From JBLHGN01 sp047616325 (GTDB taxonomy: Bacteria > Pseudomonadota > Gammaproteobacteria > Pseudomonadales > Cellvibrionaceae): a stretch of 31,228 nt of DNA. The stretch's first letter is position 1; each line of letters starts with the position of its first letter. Both the position numbers and the translations under genes were made by a program. The DNA lies in NCBI GenBank assembly GCA_047616325.1, contig JBLHGN010000010.1, positions 1-31,228 of the forward strand. The letters are read 5' to 3'. Below the pieces are notes generated by a model. It saw only the letters and a list, made by a program, of their open reading frames with translations. It did no database searches and was not told where the DNA came from. Below are positions 1 through 8,476 of this stretch, one piece after another.

Positions 1-44
1 TCTCGCATTGAGTGGGTTTCATGTTGAGAGGGGCATTATTAGCC

Positions 45-608
45 CTAGCATTTCAAAACACCTGCTTCATGAAACAGTAAGCGCATCGCTGACGATAAGC
101 GTAACTTGTCAAGGCAGCCCAGCCAAAACTTTTTGATCTCTTCGGTCTTGCCCAGCGAGGGAAGGACAGAGCACACGGTGAAGCGACTGATCCAGTCATC
201 GTCCTTAAAGCGAGACCACCAGCGCTGTAATGTTGGGCCACTTGGCTCCGCCCAGTTTCGCCCTGATCCACAGCGACTGAGCACGTCAAGTGTCTCTGTG
301 TAGGAATTGCCATAAAGCAACAACCACAAGGCCAGCTGTTGAGTAGCCCAGTGATACCAGCGCTTTGGCGGAATGTACTCGGGCAGAACCGAGCATGTTG
401 TCTTGCAATTTGGGCACAGAAACCGAGGAATCACCGCAGGGTTGCCGTCACCCCGCTCGCATGCCGCCTTACGAGCGTACGAACCATGTACCCACAATTT
501 GCGTGAGCCGCAATTTCGGCAAGTATTTGGCTGATAGGCTGTGGGGTCACTCAGTAATCGTGAGCGATGCTGAACTGGCGTGTGGATATCTGGCAATATA
601 TGCGGCAT
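45..608 (-). CDS. Transposition-associated zinc-ribbon/HTH protein (DUF6431-like)
   Basis: The 187-aa protein has two CxxC pairs in its first third (CRNCGSRKLW and FLCPNCKTTC), which would form a zinc ribbon. A helical region follows (YHWATQQLALWLLLYGNSYTETLDVL and on), resembling the helix-turn-helix part of small proteins that sit next to DDE transposases in insertion sequences. I chose the ATG at 608 over an in-frame upstream start at 650 because the latter lies inside an inverted repeat, and because an AAAGAG purine run precedes the 608 ATG. A further ATG at 22 on the same strand (MKPTQCE) may begin the partner transposase, but it leaves the window. The family name comes from memory of similar proteins and was not searched. 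The role in transposition is inferred. Confidence 0.5.
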   Translation of the reverse strand: MPHILPDIHTPVQHRSRLLSDPTAYQPNTCRNCGSRKLWVHGSYARKAACERGDGNPAVIPRFLCPNCKTTCSVLPEYIPPKRWYHWATQQLALWLLLYGNSYTETLDVLSRCGSGRNWAEPSGPTLQRWWSRFKDDDWISRFTVCSVLPSLGKTEEIKKFWLGCLDKLRLSSAMRLLFHEAGVLKC

Positions 609-673
609 GGCCGGCTCTTTGGTGTTTAATTTTGATGTTCGCACATACAAAATAACACACCAGGGAGCCGGCC
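609..673. repeat. 17-bp inverted repeat touching the start codon of the zinc-ribbon gene
   Basis: Positions 609-625 (GGCCGGCTCTTTGGTGT) are repeated inverted at 657-673, with two mismatches and a 31-nt loop. In plus-strand RNA both mismatches become G-U pairs, so the stem is continuous, and it is followed by TTCTTTTT, like a rho-independent terminator reading rightwards. In minus-strand RNA the stem would bury the AAAGAG ribosome-binding region directly before the ATG at 608. Either reading would shield an insertion-sequence gene from outside expression. An IS end is a third possibility. Confidence 0.55.
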
Positions 674-1228
674 TTCTTTTTGCCTGCGTTTCGCTATCGG
701 TTGGGGGGTACTGGAAGCTCTCTAGAAGAATGCGGGATGGCTTGGGGGGAATGATCTTAGATAGGTCGGGCTGTTACACTGGGTCGTTTTTTCTTTGGTC
801 GGCGTGTTGTTTAAAGGTCATGGTGTGATTTCGCCGATCGCCATAGCAAAATCACTAAATTTTTCCACCAATATCGCCTCGCTCATTGCATTTATTGCCT
901 CCGGCCATGTGGTTTGGCTGGCGGGAGCGCTAATCGTGGTGGTGTAGACAATAGACGCTTGGGTGGGTTCGCATTTTTTGTTTAAAATCAATCCAAAATA
1001 CTTACGCTTGTTGATAGTGATTATGTGCACAGCCATGCTGATCAAGTATTGTCATTCAATGGCTTGGTTGGAAATATTCTAATAGTATTTTAAGTGCTTG
1101 GATGGCAAGCAAAAAAGGAAGGGGTAGCAATGGATATTGTTGAAACAAGGGTCTAACACGTAATGACAAACATGGGAGAGTCTGCTTTCCATGATGGCGT
1201 TCTGTCGCTAGTATTTGTTAATCTAGGT
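674..1228. other. Gene-poor stretch
   Basis: I see no convincing gene here. A 75-codon minus-strand reading frame at 818-1045 (MAVHIITINKRKYFG from an internal ATG at 1036) has no clear ribosome-binding site and no family I recognise, so I do not call it. No tRNA, tandem repeat or terminator is evident. The stretch probably represents flanking or decayed sequence beside the mobile gene to its left. Confidence 0.4.
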
Positions 1229-1363
1229 TTAAGGGCCGTAGAAATAATAAATGGCCCCACCTAACTTGTCTTTTGACTCAGCTTCAACGTTGCTTAAAAC
1301 CTTGCATAGAGTGACTCTGCGCTGTGTTACGCATCTTGAATCTAAGTCAAAATTCTTCGCCAT
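1229..1363 (-). CDS. Small hypothetical protein (44 aa)
   Basis: An ATG-initiated frame (MAKNFDLDSRCVTQRRVTL, ending AIYYFYGP) starts 13 nt after the stop of the ORF to its right on the same strand. The tight spacing suggests co-transcription, but there is no good Shine-Dalgarno sequence and I recognise no family. It could be chance. Confidence 0.2.
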   Translation of the reverse strand: MAKNFDLDSRCVTQRRVTLCKVLSNVEAESKDKLGGAIYYFYGP

Positions 1364-1376
1364 CTGGTATCATTTA

Positions 1377-1679
1377 CTAATTATACGGCCCTAGTGTCAG
1401 TACTTTTGAATTTACAAGACCAATATCCCGCTCAACAATTTCATTGGGGTTTTGTTTATGTACTTGCAAAAGTTTACTACGCAGGCGCTCTATTAAGTTT
1501 CCTTTGGTGCATGCAATAAAATTTATCGATGAATAAGTGTCTACGAGTTTATTAAATAAGGGCTCCAAGTGAATTTGTGCAATGCTATCTGAATGTACCA
1601 TGGCATTTTCGTCGTAATATACTTCAGTTTTTATGCCGTGTAACATCAGTTGAATGGGAAGTATTAACGCGTGATTCAA
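1377..1679 (-). CDS. Hypothetical protein, possibly DsrE/F-like; 5' end unresolved
   Basis: From the TTG at 1679 the frame gives 100 aa (LNHALILPIQLMLHG, then KTEVYYDENAMVHSD and SINFIACTKGN). The order of a hydrophobic helix, an EVYYDENA strand/turn and a later 'IAC' strand recalls the DsrE/DsrF sulfur-relay fold, but this is a weak resemblance by eye. The frame stays open and protein-like further upstream to about 1790 (ALLIVIKLHISSNIGVKAL, a plausible first strand), but no ATG or GTG occurs in it. An ATG at 1804 lies in the neighbouring frame, so a single-base frameshift near 1790 may have disabled the real start. Otherwise translation begins at the TTG. Confidence 0.35.
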   Translation of the reverse strand: MNHALILPIQLMLHGIKTEVYYDENAMVHSDSIAQIHLEPLFNKLVDTYSSINFIACTKGNLIERLRSKLLQVHKQNPNEIVERDIGLVNSKVLTLGPYN

Positions 1680-1886
1680 GGCGACTTCCGTCCAGTGGAC
1701 TCTGGGAGTCTGTTCGCAAATATAGCTTTCGCTGGCGGCTAATGCTTTTACGCCAATGTTGGATGAAATGTGAAGTTTTATAACAATAAGCAGAGCTGAG
1801 CCATGGGGGCGCCAGGATACTGTAAGCGCTTGTGCGCTAATATGTGCGTAAGTACCAAAATGGTTGCGAATTCGCCGCCGTTTTGT

Positions 1887-2336
1887 TCACAGTTGCTTGA
1901 GTGCTTTTTTGGATTCTGGCAGCAGGCAGTGTCGAATCTCTGGCTCTTCTATTTCATAGCTTTGCTGAGGCGAATCTGTGGCGTGCAGCTGTTGTTTCGG
2001 GGCGCTTATCTCGGCGGGTAGTGTGTGAATGCCGGGGATTTTTTCTCGCGTAAACCGGCCGTCACTGTAGTAGTAGGATAATAGCTCGCGCGACAAAACG
2101 GTGTTGTGCAGCGGCCGATCGGAGGTTAACAGCAGGGTTTCACTGTTGAGTAAATAGTGAATAATTTGGCCGTCTGACATGCCTGGGTACTGTTGAGCAA
2201 TCATTAATCGCTTGAGGTGGGTGTAACCCCGCGAAAGTAGTAGGTCTTGTAGCTGCGAACATATTTCCTCAGAAATTCCCTCGTCGGCCACCAAGGTGAA
2301 ATTAGTATGTAAGGTCTTGTTCGGTCTATGCTTCAC
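1887..2336 (-). CDS. PIN-like (DUF5615-type) protein
   Basis: The 149-aa protein starts with GTG. Its N-terminal half carries VADEGISEEICSQLQ, then the spaced MSDGQIIHYLLNSETLLLTSD. That pattern (an early D-E, a central 'sD..ii.yl' and a final 'llTsD') is typical of the small PIN-like DUF5615 family of predicted nucleases, which are often toxin-like. The acidic residues expected at the metal site are present (ADE, SD, TSD). The C-terminal about 60 residues (from IPGIHTLPAEISAP) look low in structure and are rich in P, E and Q. No obvious antitoxin gene adjoins it. The nuclease role is inferred from the fold. Confidence 0.45.
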   Translation of the reverse strand: MKHRPNKTLHTNFTLVADEGISEEICSQLQDLLLSRGYTHLKRLMIAQQYPGMSDGQIIHYLLNSETLLLTSDRPLHNTVLSRELLSYYYSDGRFTREKIPGIHTLPAEISAPKQQLHATDSPQQSYEIEEPEIRHCLLPESKKALKQL

Positions 2337-2432
2337 GTGTTGCTCTTCACTCTTAATCTTCTGCTCTAATGTGTTTTAGCTGCTGGCGAACCGAGCAGCA
2401 TTGCACGATTCTCGATACAAGCGAGCTTATTA

Positions 2433-2495
2433 ACTCCCAGCTCCCAGCTCCCAACTTCCAACTTCCAACTTCCAACTCCCAATTTCGAATTTCGA
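2433..2495. repeat. Heptanucleotide tandem array, 9 copies
   Basis: Nine head-to-tail 7-bp units run without interruption: ACTCCCA, GCTCCCA twice, ACTTCCA three times, ACTCCCA, then ATTTCGA twice. The consensus is RYTYCSA. The array sits in the intergenic space between the PIN-like gene and the SNF2 helicase gene. The variant units are grouped as GCTCCCA, ACTTCCA and ATTTCGA blocks, which suggests local unit expansion. Short heptamer repeats of this kind are known between genes in several bacterial groups. No function is evident. Confidence 0.85.
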
Positions 2496-2582
2496 ACCTA
2501 GGCGTTGTTTCAGTGGTAATTATTAGAAGTGCCCTCCTTGTAGTCAAAGTGCGTTTAGTTATTTGTTATGCCGTGCACTCCC

Positions 2583-5500
2583 CTAACTATCCGAAATTAA
2601 GCCCATGATTTCGTCTACATTGAGTTTACCACTTAAGTCGCTGCCTTCTAATAAGCTGTCGGCGAGGTCGCGTTTTTGGCCGTGCAAGGCAATTATTTTT
2701 TCCTCAATGGTGTTTTCGGTCACCAGTCGATAAATGGTAACCGGGCGTTTTTGGCCGAGTCTGTGGGCGCGGTCCGAGGCTTGATCTTCAACGGCGGGGT
2801 TCCACCAGGGGTCCATGTGCACAACGTAGTCTGCGGCGGTGAGATTTAAACCGCTGCCGCCCGCTTTTAAGCTGATGAGGAATAGATCCCCTTCGCCATT
2901 TTGAAACGAATTTACGGCTTTCTCCCTTTTCTTAATGCTAGTACTACCGTCGAGATATTGGTAGTTAATTTCTCGCTCGTCCAAATATTCACGAATTAAA
3001 CTTAGGTGATCGACAAATTGGCTAAACACTAATGCGCGGTGTTTGTTTTCGAGAAGCTCATTTAAAATTCCCCCAAACGCTTCCAATTTTGAGCTGGCAA
3101 TGGGGCTGTTTTTTAGCACCAATTTTGGATTGCAGCAGGCGCGCCGTAAACGCATAATTTCGGCCAACACTTTTAGTTGCTGTTGGCCCGAATTGCCTTT
3201 GTTTTCGCTTAGGTTTTGCATGGCTTTACGACGCAGTGTCTCGTAAAAAATTTGCTCTTCTTTACTCGGTGTTACGTGAATGGTGATTTCTGTGCGCGCG
3301 GGCAGTTCTGGCAGTACCTCGGTTTTTAAGCGCCGCAAAATAAAAGGTTGCACCAAACGTTTTAAATGCTGCCTTGCTAGTTTGTCTTGTTGGTTTTGAA
3401 TAGGGTTGGCGAAGCGAGAATTAAAACTCTCCAGCGAGCCCAACAAACCCGGATTAATAAAGCGAAATAGGGTCCACAGTTCACCCAGGTGATTTTCAAT
3501 GGGAGTGCCAGTGGTCACCATTTTAAATTGGCCCTTAAGGGTCATGGCCGCTTTGGTGCGTTTTGTGTTGGCATTTTTGAGGGCTTGTGCCTCGTCGGCA
3601 ACAATGCACTGCCATTGCACTTCTTGCAAAAGCGTCTGTTCGGTTTGTAGCAGACCATAACTGCACACTACCAAGTCAAAAGGCCCTGCATTAGCCAGCG
3701 TTATTTTTCGGTCGCTGTCGCCAAAGCGCAGCGGGTTTAAGGTGGGGGCAAATTTTTTCGCTTCACTCAGCCAATTCATGCATACCGACGTGGGCGCCAA
3801 AATTAAACATGGGCCTTTGGCGGCGTGGCGCAAAATTAACGCAAGCGCCTGTATGGTTTTACCCAGGCCCATGTCGTCGGCCAAGCAAGCGCCAGCACCC
3901 CAGTGAGCCAAGCGCGCCAGCCAAGTGAAGCCTTCCAGTTGGTAATCGCGCAGCTCGGCTTGCAATGTGGGCGGTATTTCGCAGGGCAGCGTGTAGGCTT
4001 CTTGAAGGCGGTCTTTTTGCGCCTGCCAGCTTGGGTCGCCCGCTATCGCCATGCCTTCGGTGAGTTCGTCCAACGCACTTAAGGCCAAGGGGTGGTAACG
4101 TTGTTTTTCGCCGTGTTTTTGCAGTGCGTCTAAACGTCGCCGCAACTGCTGCGTGAGGCTAATAAAGGTGTCGTTGTTTAGTTTTATAAAGCGACTAGCC
4201 GAGTTTTTCATCAGCTCCATAAGGGTGCCCATGGCCAGCACTTCGCCATCATCTAAGGTTAGCTGGCCATCCAGTTGAAACCAGTTGCCAGCCTGGCGAA
4301 CCGTGGCGTTCATTTGGCCTAAACCGGCCTCTTTGCTGAATTTTATTTGTCCGCCTTTGGGCCACAGAAGTTCTACCTTGTGGCGCCGGCCACCGTCATC
4401 ATCGTGTTCGGCGAGGCTGGCGAGTTGTTCGCTGTAGGCTTGCAATTCAAAAAGCGCTTCGAGACTGTGTTCTTCGTCGAACACCCAGCCACAGGGGGAA
4501 TCGTCCCAGGTTTCGTCCTTTAGGCGCGGGCACTGTTCGAGCAGAGCGTTGTAACGCTGCTCTTCTTCGCTTAAATCGCGCTCAGATTGTAGGCGAGTGC
4601 TGTTTACTTCGGCCATCACAATATGGCGACCTTCGCCGGGGTTAAATTGGGGGCCGTCGGGGCCCAGCGGCCGCACACTGAGATCAAAGCGCAGGGTCGA
4701 ATTTTGCGACTCTATTTGCATATACAAACAGGTGTCGGCGACGTGTTGCTGAGCCGTGATATTGCCGCCCCCTATGTCCGACTGAATCGCTAGCAGTGGG
4801 GCGATGGCATTAATGCTGTGCAGAACTTGTTCTTTGGCTTCGATGGGAACGCGTAAACCGTTTTCACCCAATATGCGCGCAATGTGCAAATGCTGTTCGC
4901 TAAATTGCACTAGGCGTAAGCGGTAGTCGCTCTCTTTAACCAGTTGACTGCGATCTTCCAAGTTGATGGGCGTGGGAGCTAGCTGAATGAGCAAATGTTT
5001 CGTTTGCGCGTTTACGATCAACTCAGGCTCGCCAGCACTCACTTCGACGGGCGTGTTGTAGCGACCCTCCCAGTATAGGTGGGGGTGGCCCACTGCAGCT
5101 CGAATGGCGGTAGTTAGTGCCAGCTCGTAGTCGATATAGCCACGGTAGCCATAACCACTGACAATACATTGGCAAATCTTTTTGTCGGCCTCACTCAGGT
5201 AGGCAAATTCTTCTGGTGTTTCATGCAGGCGCTTAAGTGCGACATTGCGGCCCTTGCTCCACGAGCCCTGTTTGTTTCGTTTTTGTTCCTTAGGGCTTAG
5301 GCTTGCCTTATCGAAGTCAAGATCTACGATCCACACTAGGCGCATATCGTTCAGATTGGTGTTACTTTTTGCTTGCTGGAGTTGGTCGAGCTTGCCCAAG
5401 GCGTTTAAGGCCAGCTCCCACGACTGTCTCGGCTGGATCAAATCGAGTATTGGTAGAAAGTGGCTCGTCTCAGTCCTTTTGCTCGATAAGGCGCGAATGT

Positions 5501-6806
5501 CTGCGCACAGAGGACCCTTGTATTTGTAGCGTTCTAGCAAGGCCAAACCTTGGTTTACATACCACGTTTCCGTTATTTCTTGCTCGAGCACATTTTCTGC
5601 GAGTTCCACCAGCATTAGTGCGCTGGGCTTGTCGCCAAGCCAATGCCATGCAAGGCACGTCATAAATTGGGCGAGAGGGTTACTGAAATAGTTGTCTTCA
5701 TCCAGTGCGCCAAAACTATCTTTTTTATCCTCTCCCGCCAGTACTTGCACGAGAGCAGACATGACGGCGTAGTATTCTTCGTCGTTATCGTAATGTTGTC
5801 GGCGCTCGGCGGCTTTGCACATGGTTTTCAATAAAGCTTGGTGAGCTTGGTCTTCGCTTTGTAGAAGCGCCAATAAAAAACAGAAACCGCCAAAACCGGG
5901 AAGCAGTGCCGTACGTTTTTTGCTGACTTTTCTCAGGGTTTTTAGCGCGGCATCGAACAGTGGCAGGGCCGCGTCGTAGTCACCCTGTAAACTTTTTAAA
6001 GTGGCCTGGCAACTAAGTGTTTGCCAGTGTTGATCATGCGGTAGCAAGGCATTCACCTCTTCCAGCCTGCCCTTTGCCAAGTAGCGTTCCGCCAGACAGT
6101 TGCGCAGCGCGGGGGCACTAAGATGGCGGCTTCGCCACAGCTCCTCAAGGTGGGCGAACACAATATTGGCCACGGCTTGCTCGGTGTTGCGCCGCATACC
6201 ATATACAATAATCGCGTCTCGCAAGTCTTCGGACAGCGTCAAAAACCACTGGGAATCGAAGGGCGAAAAGCAAATGTCAAAAAGTTTGGCGTAGTATTCT
6301 TCATCGCTTAAACGCGCAGGGTTTAAGTGGCGACTGGGCTCTATATCGCGCCTGAGATAGAGGGCTTCGCGCAGGTGACGCACCATCATCGCGTTGCCCA
6401 TAGGATGGTATTTGTGATGGTGGTTGAAGTAGGTTTTCTTGGGTTCTACCTGTTGCGCTGCTTCGACAATCTGCAAAACCACGCCTTTGTCTTGGGCTTG
6501 GCGCGCAAGTATCTCCGTTAGCGCTCTATTGCATGTTAAGCGCCCACCGAAGTATACGAGAAGTTTTTGTTTGATAAAGCGGTCCTGCACGAGCCGGGTC
6601 ATTGAGTCGGTCGCCCCGCTTGTGCTCATCCAGCCCAATTTTGCCAGCAGGTTTTGCATCTTGGTTAGCGTTGTGGGCTCGTAAAGCATGGCAAACACCC
6701 ATAGTATGCGTTGTTCGTCCTGCGTTAAAGCATCGAGGCGTTTGCGTAAATCGCTATCAGATTTTGACGTGTTGGCAGTAATGGCATTTTCTAGCTGGGT
6801 GGGCAT
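2583..6806 (-). CDS. SNF2-family DEAD/DEAH-like helicase
   Basis: The protein is 1,407 aa from the ATG at 6806. An in-frame GTG at 6920 is possible, but it adds a basic segment without a ribosome-binding site. The C-terminal third is a complete SNF2 ATPase: Walker A region DDMGLGKTIQAL near residue 980, the DEAQ box (VADEAQALKN) near 1070, TGTPIENHLGELW, and the second RecA lobe with ALVFSQF, LDGSTS, LKAGGSGLNLTAADYV, WWNPAVEDQA and DRAHRLGQ. Such enzymes use ATP to remodel nucleic acid-protein complexes. The long N-terminal part (about 950 residues) is helical and TPR-like, without a domain I can name. The gene is transcribed away from the AraC-type gene at 7041 and appears intact. The substrate is unknown. 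Confidence 0.92.
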   Translation of the reverse strand: MPTQLENAITANTSKSDSDLRKRLDALTQDEQRILWVFAMLYEPTTLTKMQNLLAKLGWMSTSGATDSMTRLVQDRFIKQKLLVYFGGRLTCNRALTEILARQAQDKGVVLQIVEAAQQVEPKKTYFNHHHKYHPMGNAMMVRHLREALYLRRDIEPSRHLNPARLSDEEYYAKLFDICFSPFDSQWFLTLSEDLRDAIIVYGMRRNTEQAVANIVFAHLEELWRSRHLSAPALRNCLAERYLAKGRLEEVNALLPHDQHWQTLSCQATLKSLQGDYDAALPLFDAALKTLRKVSKKRTALLPGFGGFCFLLALLQSEDQAHQALLKTMCKAAERRQHYDNDEEYYAVMSALVQVLAGEDKKDSFGALDEDNYFSNPLAQFMTCLAWHWLGDKPSALMLVELAENVLEQEITETWYVNQGLALLERYKYKGPLCADIRALSSKRTETSHFLPILDLIQPRQSWELALNALGKLDQLQQAKSNTNLNDMRLVWIVDLDFDKASLSPKEQKRNKQGSWSKGRNVALKRLHETPEEFAYLSEADKKICQCIVSGYGYRGYIDYELALTTAIRAAVGHPHLYWEGRYNTPVEVSAGEPELIVNAQTKHLLIQLAPTPINLEDRSQLVKESDYRLRLVQFSEQHLHIARILGENGLRVPIEAKEQVLHSINAIAPLLAIQSDIGGGNITAQQHVADTCLYMQIESQNSTLRFDLSVRPLGPDGPQFNPGEGRHIVMAEVNSTRLQSERDLSEEEQRYNALLEQCPRLKDETWDDSPCGWVFDEEHSLEALFELQAYSEQLASLAEHDDDGGRRHKVELLWPKGGQIKFSKEAGLGQMNATVRQAGNWFQLDGQLTLDDGEVLAMGTLMELMKNSASRFIKLNNDTFISLTQQLRRRLDALQKHGEKQRYHPLALSALDELTEGMAIAGDPSWQAQKDRLQEAYTLPCEIPPTLQAELRDYQLEGFTWLARLAHWGAGACLADDMGLGKTIQALALILRHAAKGPCLILAPTSVCMNWLSEAKKFAPTLNPLRFGDSDRKITLANAGPFDLVVCSYGLLQTEQTLLQEVQWQCIVADEAQALKNANTKRTKAAMTLKGQFKMVTTGTPIENHLGELWTLFRFINPGLLGSLESFNSRFANPIQNQQDKLARQHLKRLVQPFILRRLKTEVLPELPARTEITIHVTPSKEEQIFYETLRRKAMQNLSENKGNSGQQQLKVLAEIMRLRRACCNPKLVLKNSPIASSKLEAFGGILNELLENKHRALVFSQFVDHLSLIREYLDEREINYQYLDGSTSIKKREKAVNSFQNGEGDLFLISLKAGGSGLNLTAADYVVHMDPWWNPAVEDQASDRAHRLGQKRPVTIYRLVTENTIEEKIIALHGQKRDLADSLLEGSDLSGKLNVDEIMGLISDS

Positions 6807-7040
6807 AAATGTGAGTGCTCGAGCCTGAATGTAAATAGATTGCACCGCGCAGAGGCGGTGTTTTATATGCGCACGAGAGCTTACCTGTTTTAAGCGTATT
6901 TGCCAAAACCTAAGTAGCACCTTCTACCGGTATAGGGGAATACAGCAACTTTAGTCATGTTTTTCCATTAGGGCATCGTTATCATGATGTGGCTAGGGAG
7001 AGGCTAACGTTCTTGACGGCCGCTTTTTGGGGGAATTAAT

Positions 7041-7607
7041 GTGACACACAACAAAAATATCTTTAACCGAGTGTTGATGTACATCGATACTCATTTGGAT
7101 GGAGCGCTTGATGTGGACATCTCGAGCCGGGTGGCGCATCTTTCTAAGTGTCATTTTTATCGGCAATTTTCCATTTTTTATGGCATGGGCGTGTCTGCCT
7201 ATGTTAAGAAATTGCGATTAAAGCGGGCTTCGTTTCAGCTGCTTTTTTGGCGCGATCAAAAAATTATCAATATCGCTTTTAACTGTGGTTATGAAAATTC
7301 TAAAAGTTTCTCCAGGGCGTTTAGGCAGGTAGTAGGGCAGAGCCCTTCGCAGTTTAGAAAAGAACCCAACTGGATTCCTTGGCAAAAGGAAATTGAATTA
7401 GTTGCAGCATTGAGTGGTAAAAATATGGCAGTACAGGCACAAAATATCGAAGTGCGCGTTGTAGAGTTCGCCAGTATTCCGGTTACACTAATGCCGCACA
7501 GGGGTGCGCCGGACACGCTGGACAATACGCTACAAGAATTTATAGCTTGTGCCAGCACGAAAACCCCTGTTTTTTTCTTCAGCAATGACGTGGCGGTTAA
7601 AATATGA
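7041..7607 (+). CDS. AraC-family regulator with truncated GyrI-like domain
   Basis: The 188-aa protein starts at a GTG preceded by GGGGGA. Residues about 8-106 form the AraC DNA-binding domain with two helix-turn-helices (FYRQFSIFYGMGVSAYVKKLRL, then NIAFNCGYENSKSFSRAFRQ and VVGQSPSQFR). A linker leads to IEVRVVEFASIPVTLMPHRG, which is the first strand of the GyrI-like effector-binding domain usually attached to this class. Full-length members are about 280-290 aa, but here the frame stops soon after the domain begins. The protein is therefore a truncated regulator, possibly still able to bind DNA. It lies just left of the IS debris, which suggests that a transposition or deletion event removed its 3' end. 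Its target is unknown; it is divergent from the SNF2 gene. Confidence 0.75.
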   Translation: MTHNKNIFNRVLMYIDTHLDGALDVDISSRVAHLSKCHFYRQFSIFYGMGVSAYVKKLRLKRASFQLLFWRDQKIINIAFNCGYENSKSFSRAFRQVVGQSPSQFRKEPNWIPWQKEIELVAALSGKNMAVQAQNIEVRVVEFASIPVTLMPHRGAPDTLDNTLQEFIACASTKTPVFFFSNDVAVKI

Positions 7608-7865
7608 CTACAGTGCGCCGGGCCGGGTGGGCCTGTCTGTGCTTTTTGCTTCAGGGACTTTAATCTTGAAAATAATTTGTCGATCGTTATGTGATCAATA
7701 ATATTTTTGGCTCAAGGCTCCCTCCTGAAGCCCTTCTTCAGCTGCGATAGTAATGCAAGAACCAATTTAAGTGACGCTAAGCGGCTTGGCGGTACGCTTC
7801 GCGTCGCTGCTTTCGTAATATTTCAGCGCGCTCTTTTTCCGTGAGCATGAAGCCAATGCGCTGTA

Positions 7866-8109
7866 GGTTGCGGGCTAAAAGTGGTGTTTCGCAAACACAG
7901 TTTTGCAAGGCTCATGATATCAATCCAAAATATTTCAGTTTACTCAAATCCAAATACGCCTTAAAGGTATCTCCATTCATTAAGGCTGGCACCGACATAC
8001 CTCCAGCGTTGATTCACGTGTTGAATTGATCCTTCCGCAAGGAACACATTTCTTTGCTGAGACAATTCCCCCTCACTTTATTGCAACGCTGGTTAAGTCG
8101 CTCGGATGA
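7866..8109 (+). pseudogene. tnpA: IS66-family tnpA (OrfA), 5'-truncated and frameshifted
   Basis: The frame AKSGVSQTQFCKAHDINPKYFSL matches the helix-turn-helix core of IS66 OrfA proteins (SGLSQ..FC..H.i.pk.FSl). The same frame hits a stop at 8027-8029. The expected C-terminus is in another frame (RVELILPQGTHFFAET, then IPPHFIATLVKSLG) and ends with TGA at 8107, overlapping the tnpB ATG as in intact IS66 elements. A frameshift therefore lies near 7987-8000. The normal N-terminus is missing: sequence left of about 7866 reads as a different gene end on the other strand. The gene is inactive. Confidence 0.7.
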
Positions 8110-8462
8110 TACGGTGGAGCGAGAACATTACTACCTACCTAAATAGGGAGCCTGTCGATTTGCGCAAAGCCATCAACGGCTTGAATTTAATTGTTGAAGA
8201 GCACGTGCAGTTATCTGTATTTGACCGGGCCATATTTGTCTTCTGCAGCAAGAATAGAGCACAGATAAAGGTATTGTATTGGAATAATACGGGTTTTGTG
8301 TTGTGGCAAAAGCGCTTGGAGAAAGCCAAATTAAAATGGCCCCGAAAGCACCCAGCAGAAACAATTACACTCACTTCTGAGCAGTGGTCATGGTTACTCA
8401 GAGGCTTCGATATTAATCGGTTAAAACCGCATAAACACTTAAAATATAGAGGCGTTGTGTAA
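8106..8462 (+). CDS. tnpB: IS66-family accessory protein TnpB
   Basis: This 118-aa protein is full length for IS66 TnpB (about 115-120 aa). It shows the family signature: an N-terminal PVDLRKAINGLNLIVEE, then VFCSKNRAQIKVLYWNNTGFVLWQKRLEK, and the C-terminal LTSEQWSWLLRGFDI. TnpB is required with TnpA and TnpC for IS66 transposition, but its biochemical role is not well defined. Its ATG overlaps the stop of the tnpA remnant (ATGA), and tnpC begins 14 nt downstream. It is the only intact gene of this element, so it is unlikely to act alone. Confidence 0.9.
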   Translation: MIRWSENITTYLNREPVDLRKAINGLNLIVEEHVQLSVFDRAIFVFCSKNRAQIKVLYWNNTGFVLWQKRLEKAKLKWPRKHPAETITLTSEQWSWLLRGFDINRLKPHKHLKYRGVV

Positions 8463-8476
8463 GGTGTTTTGGTATA

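Noticed and set aside
818..1045. 75-aa minus-strand reading frame
   Set aside because: No ribosome-binding site, recognised motif or neighbour supports it.
2433..2495. CRISPR array
   Set aside because: Units are 7 bp and contiguous, with no spacers; no cas genes are present.
7012..7041. Sigma-70 promoter TTGACG...TTAATG for the AraC gene
   Set aside because: The spacing is right but the -10 would overlap the start codon and leave no room for the ribosome-binding site.
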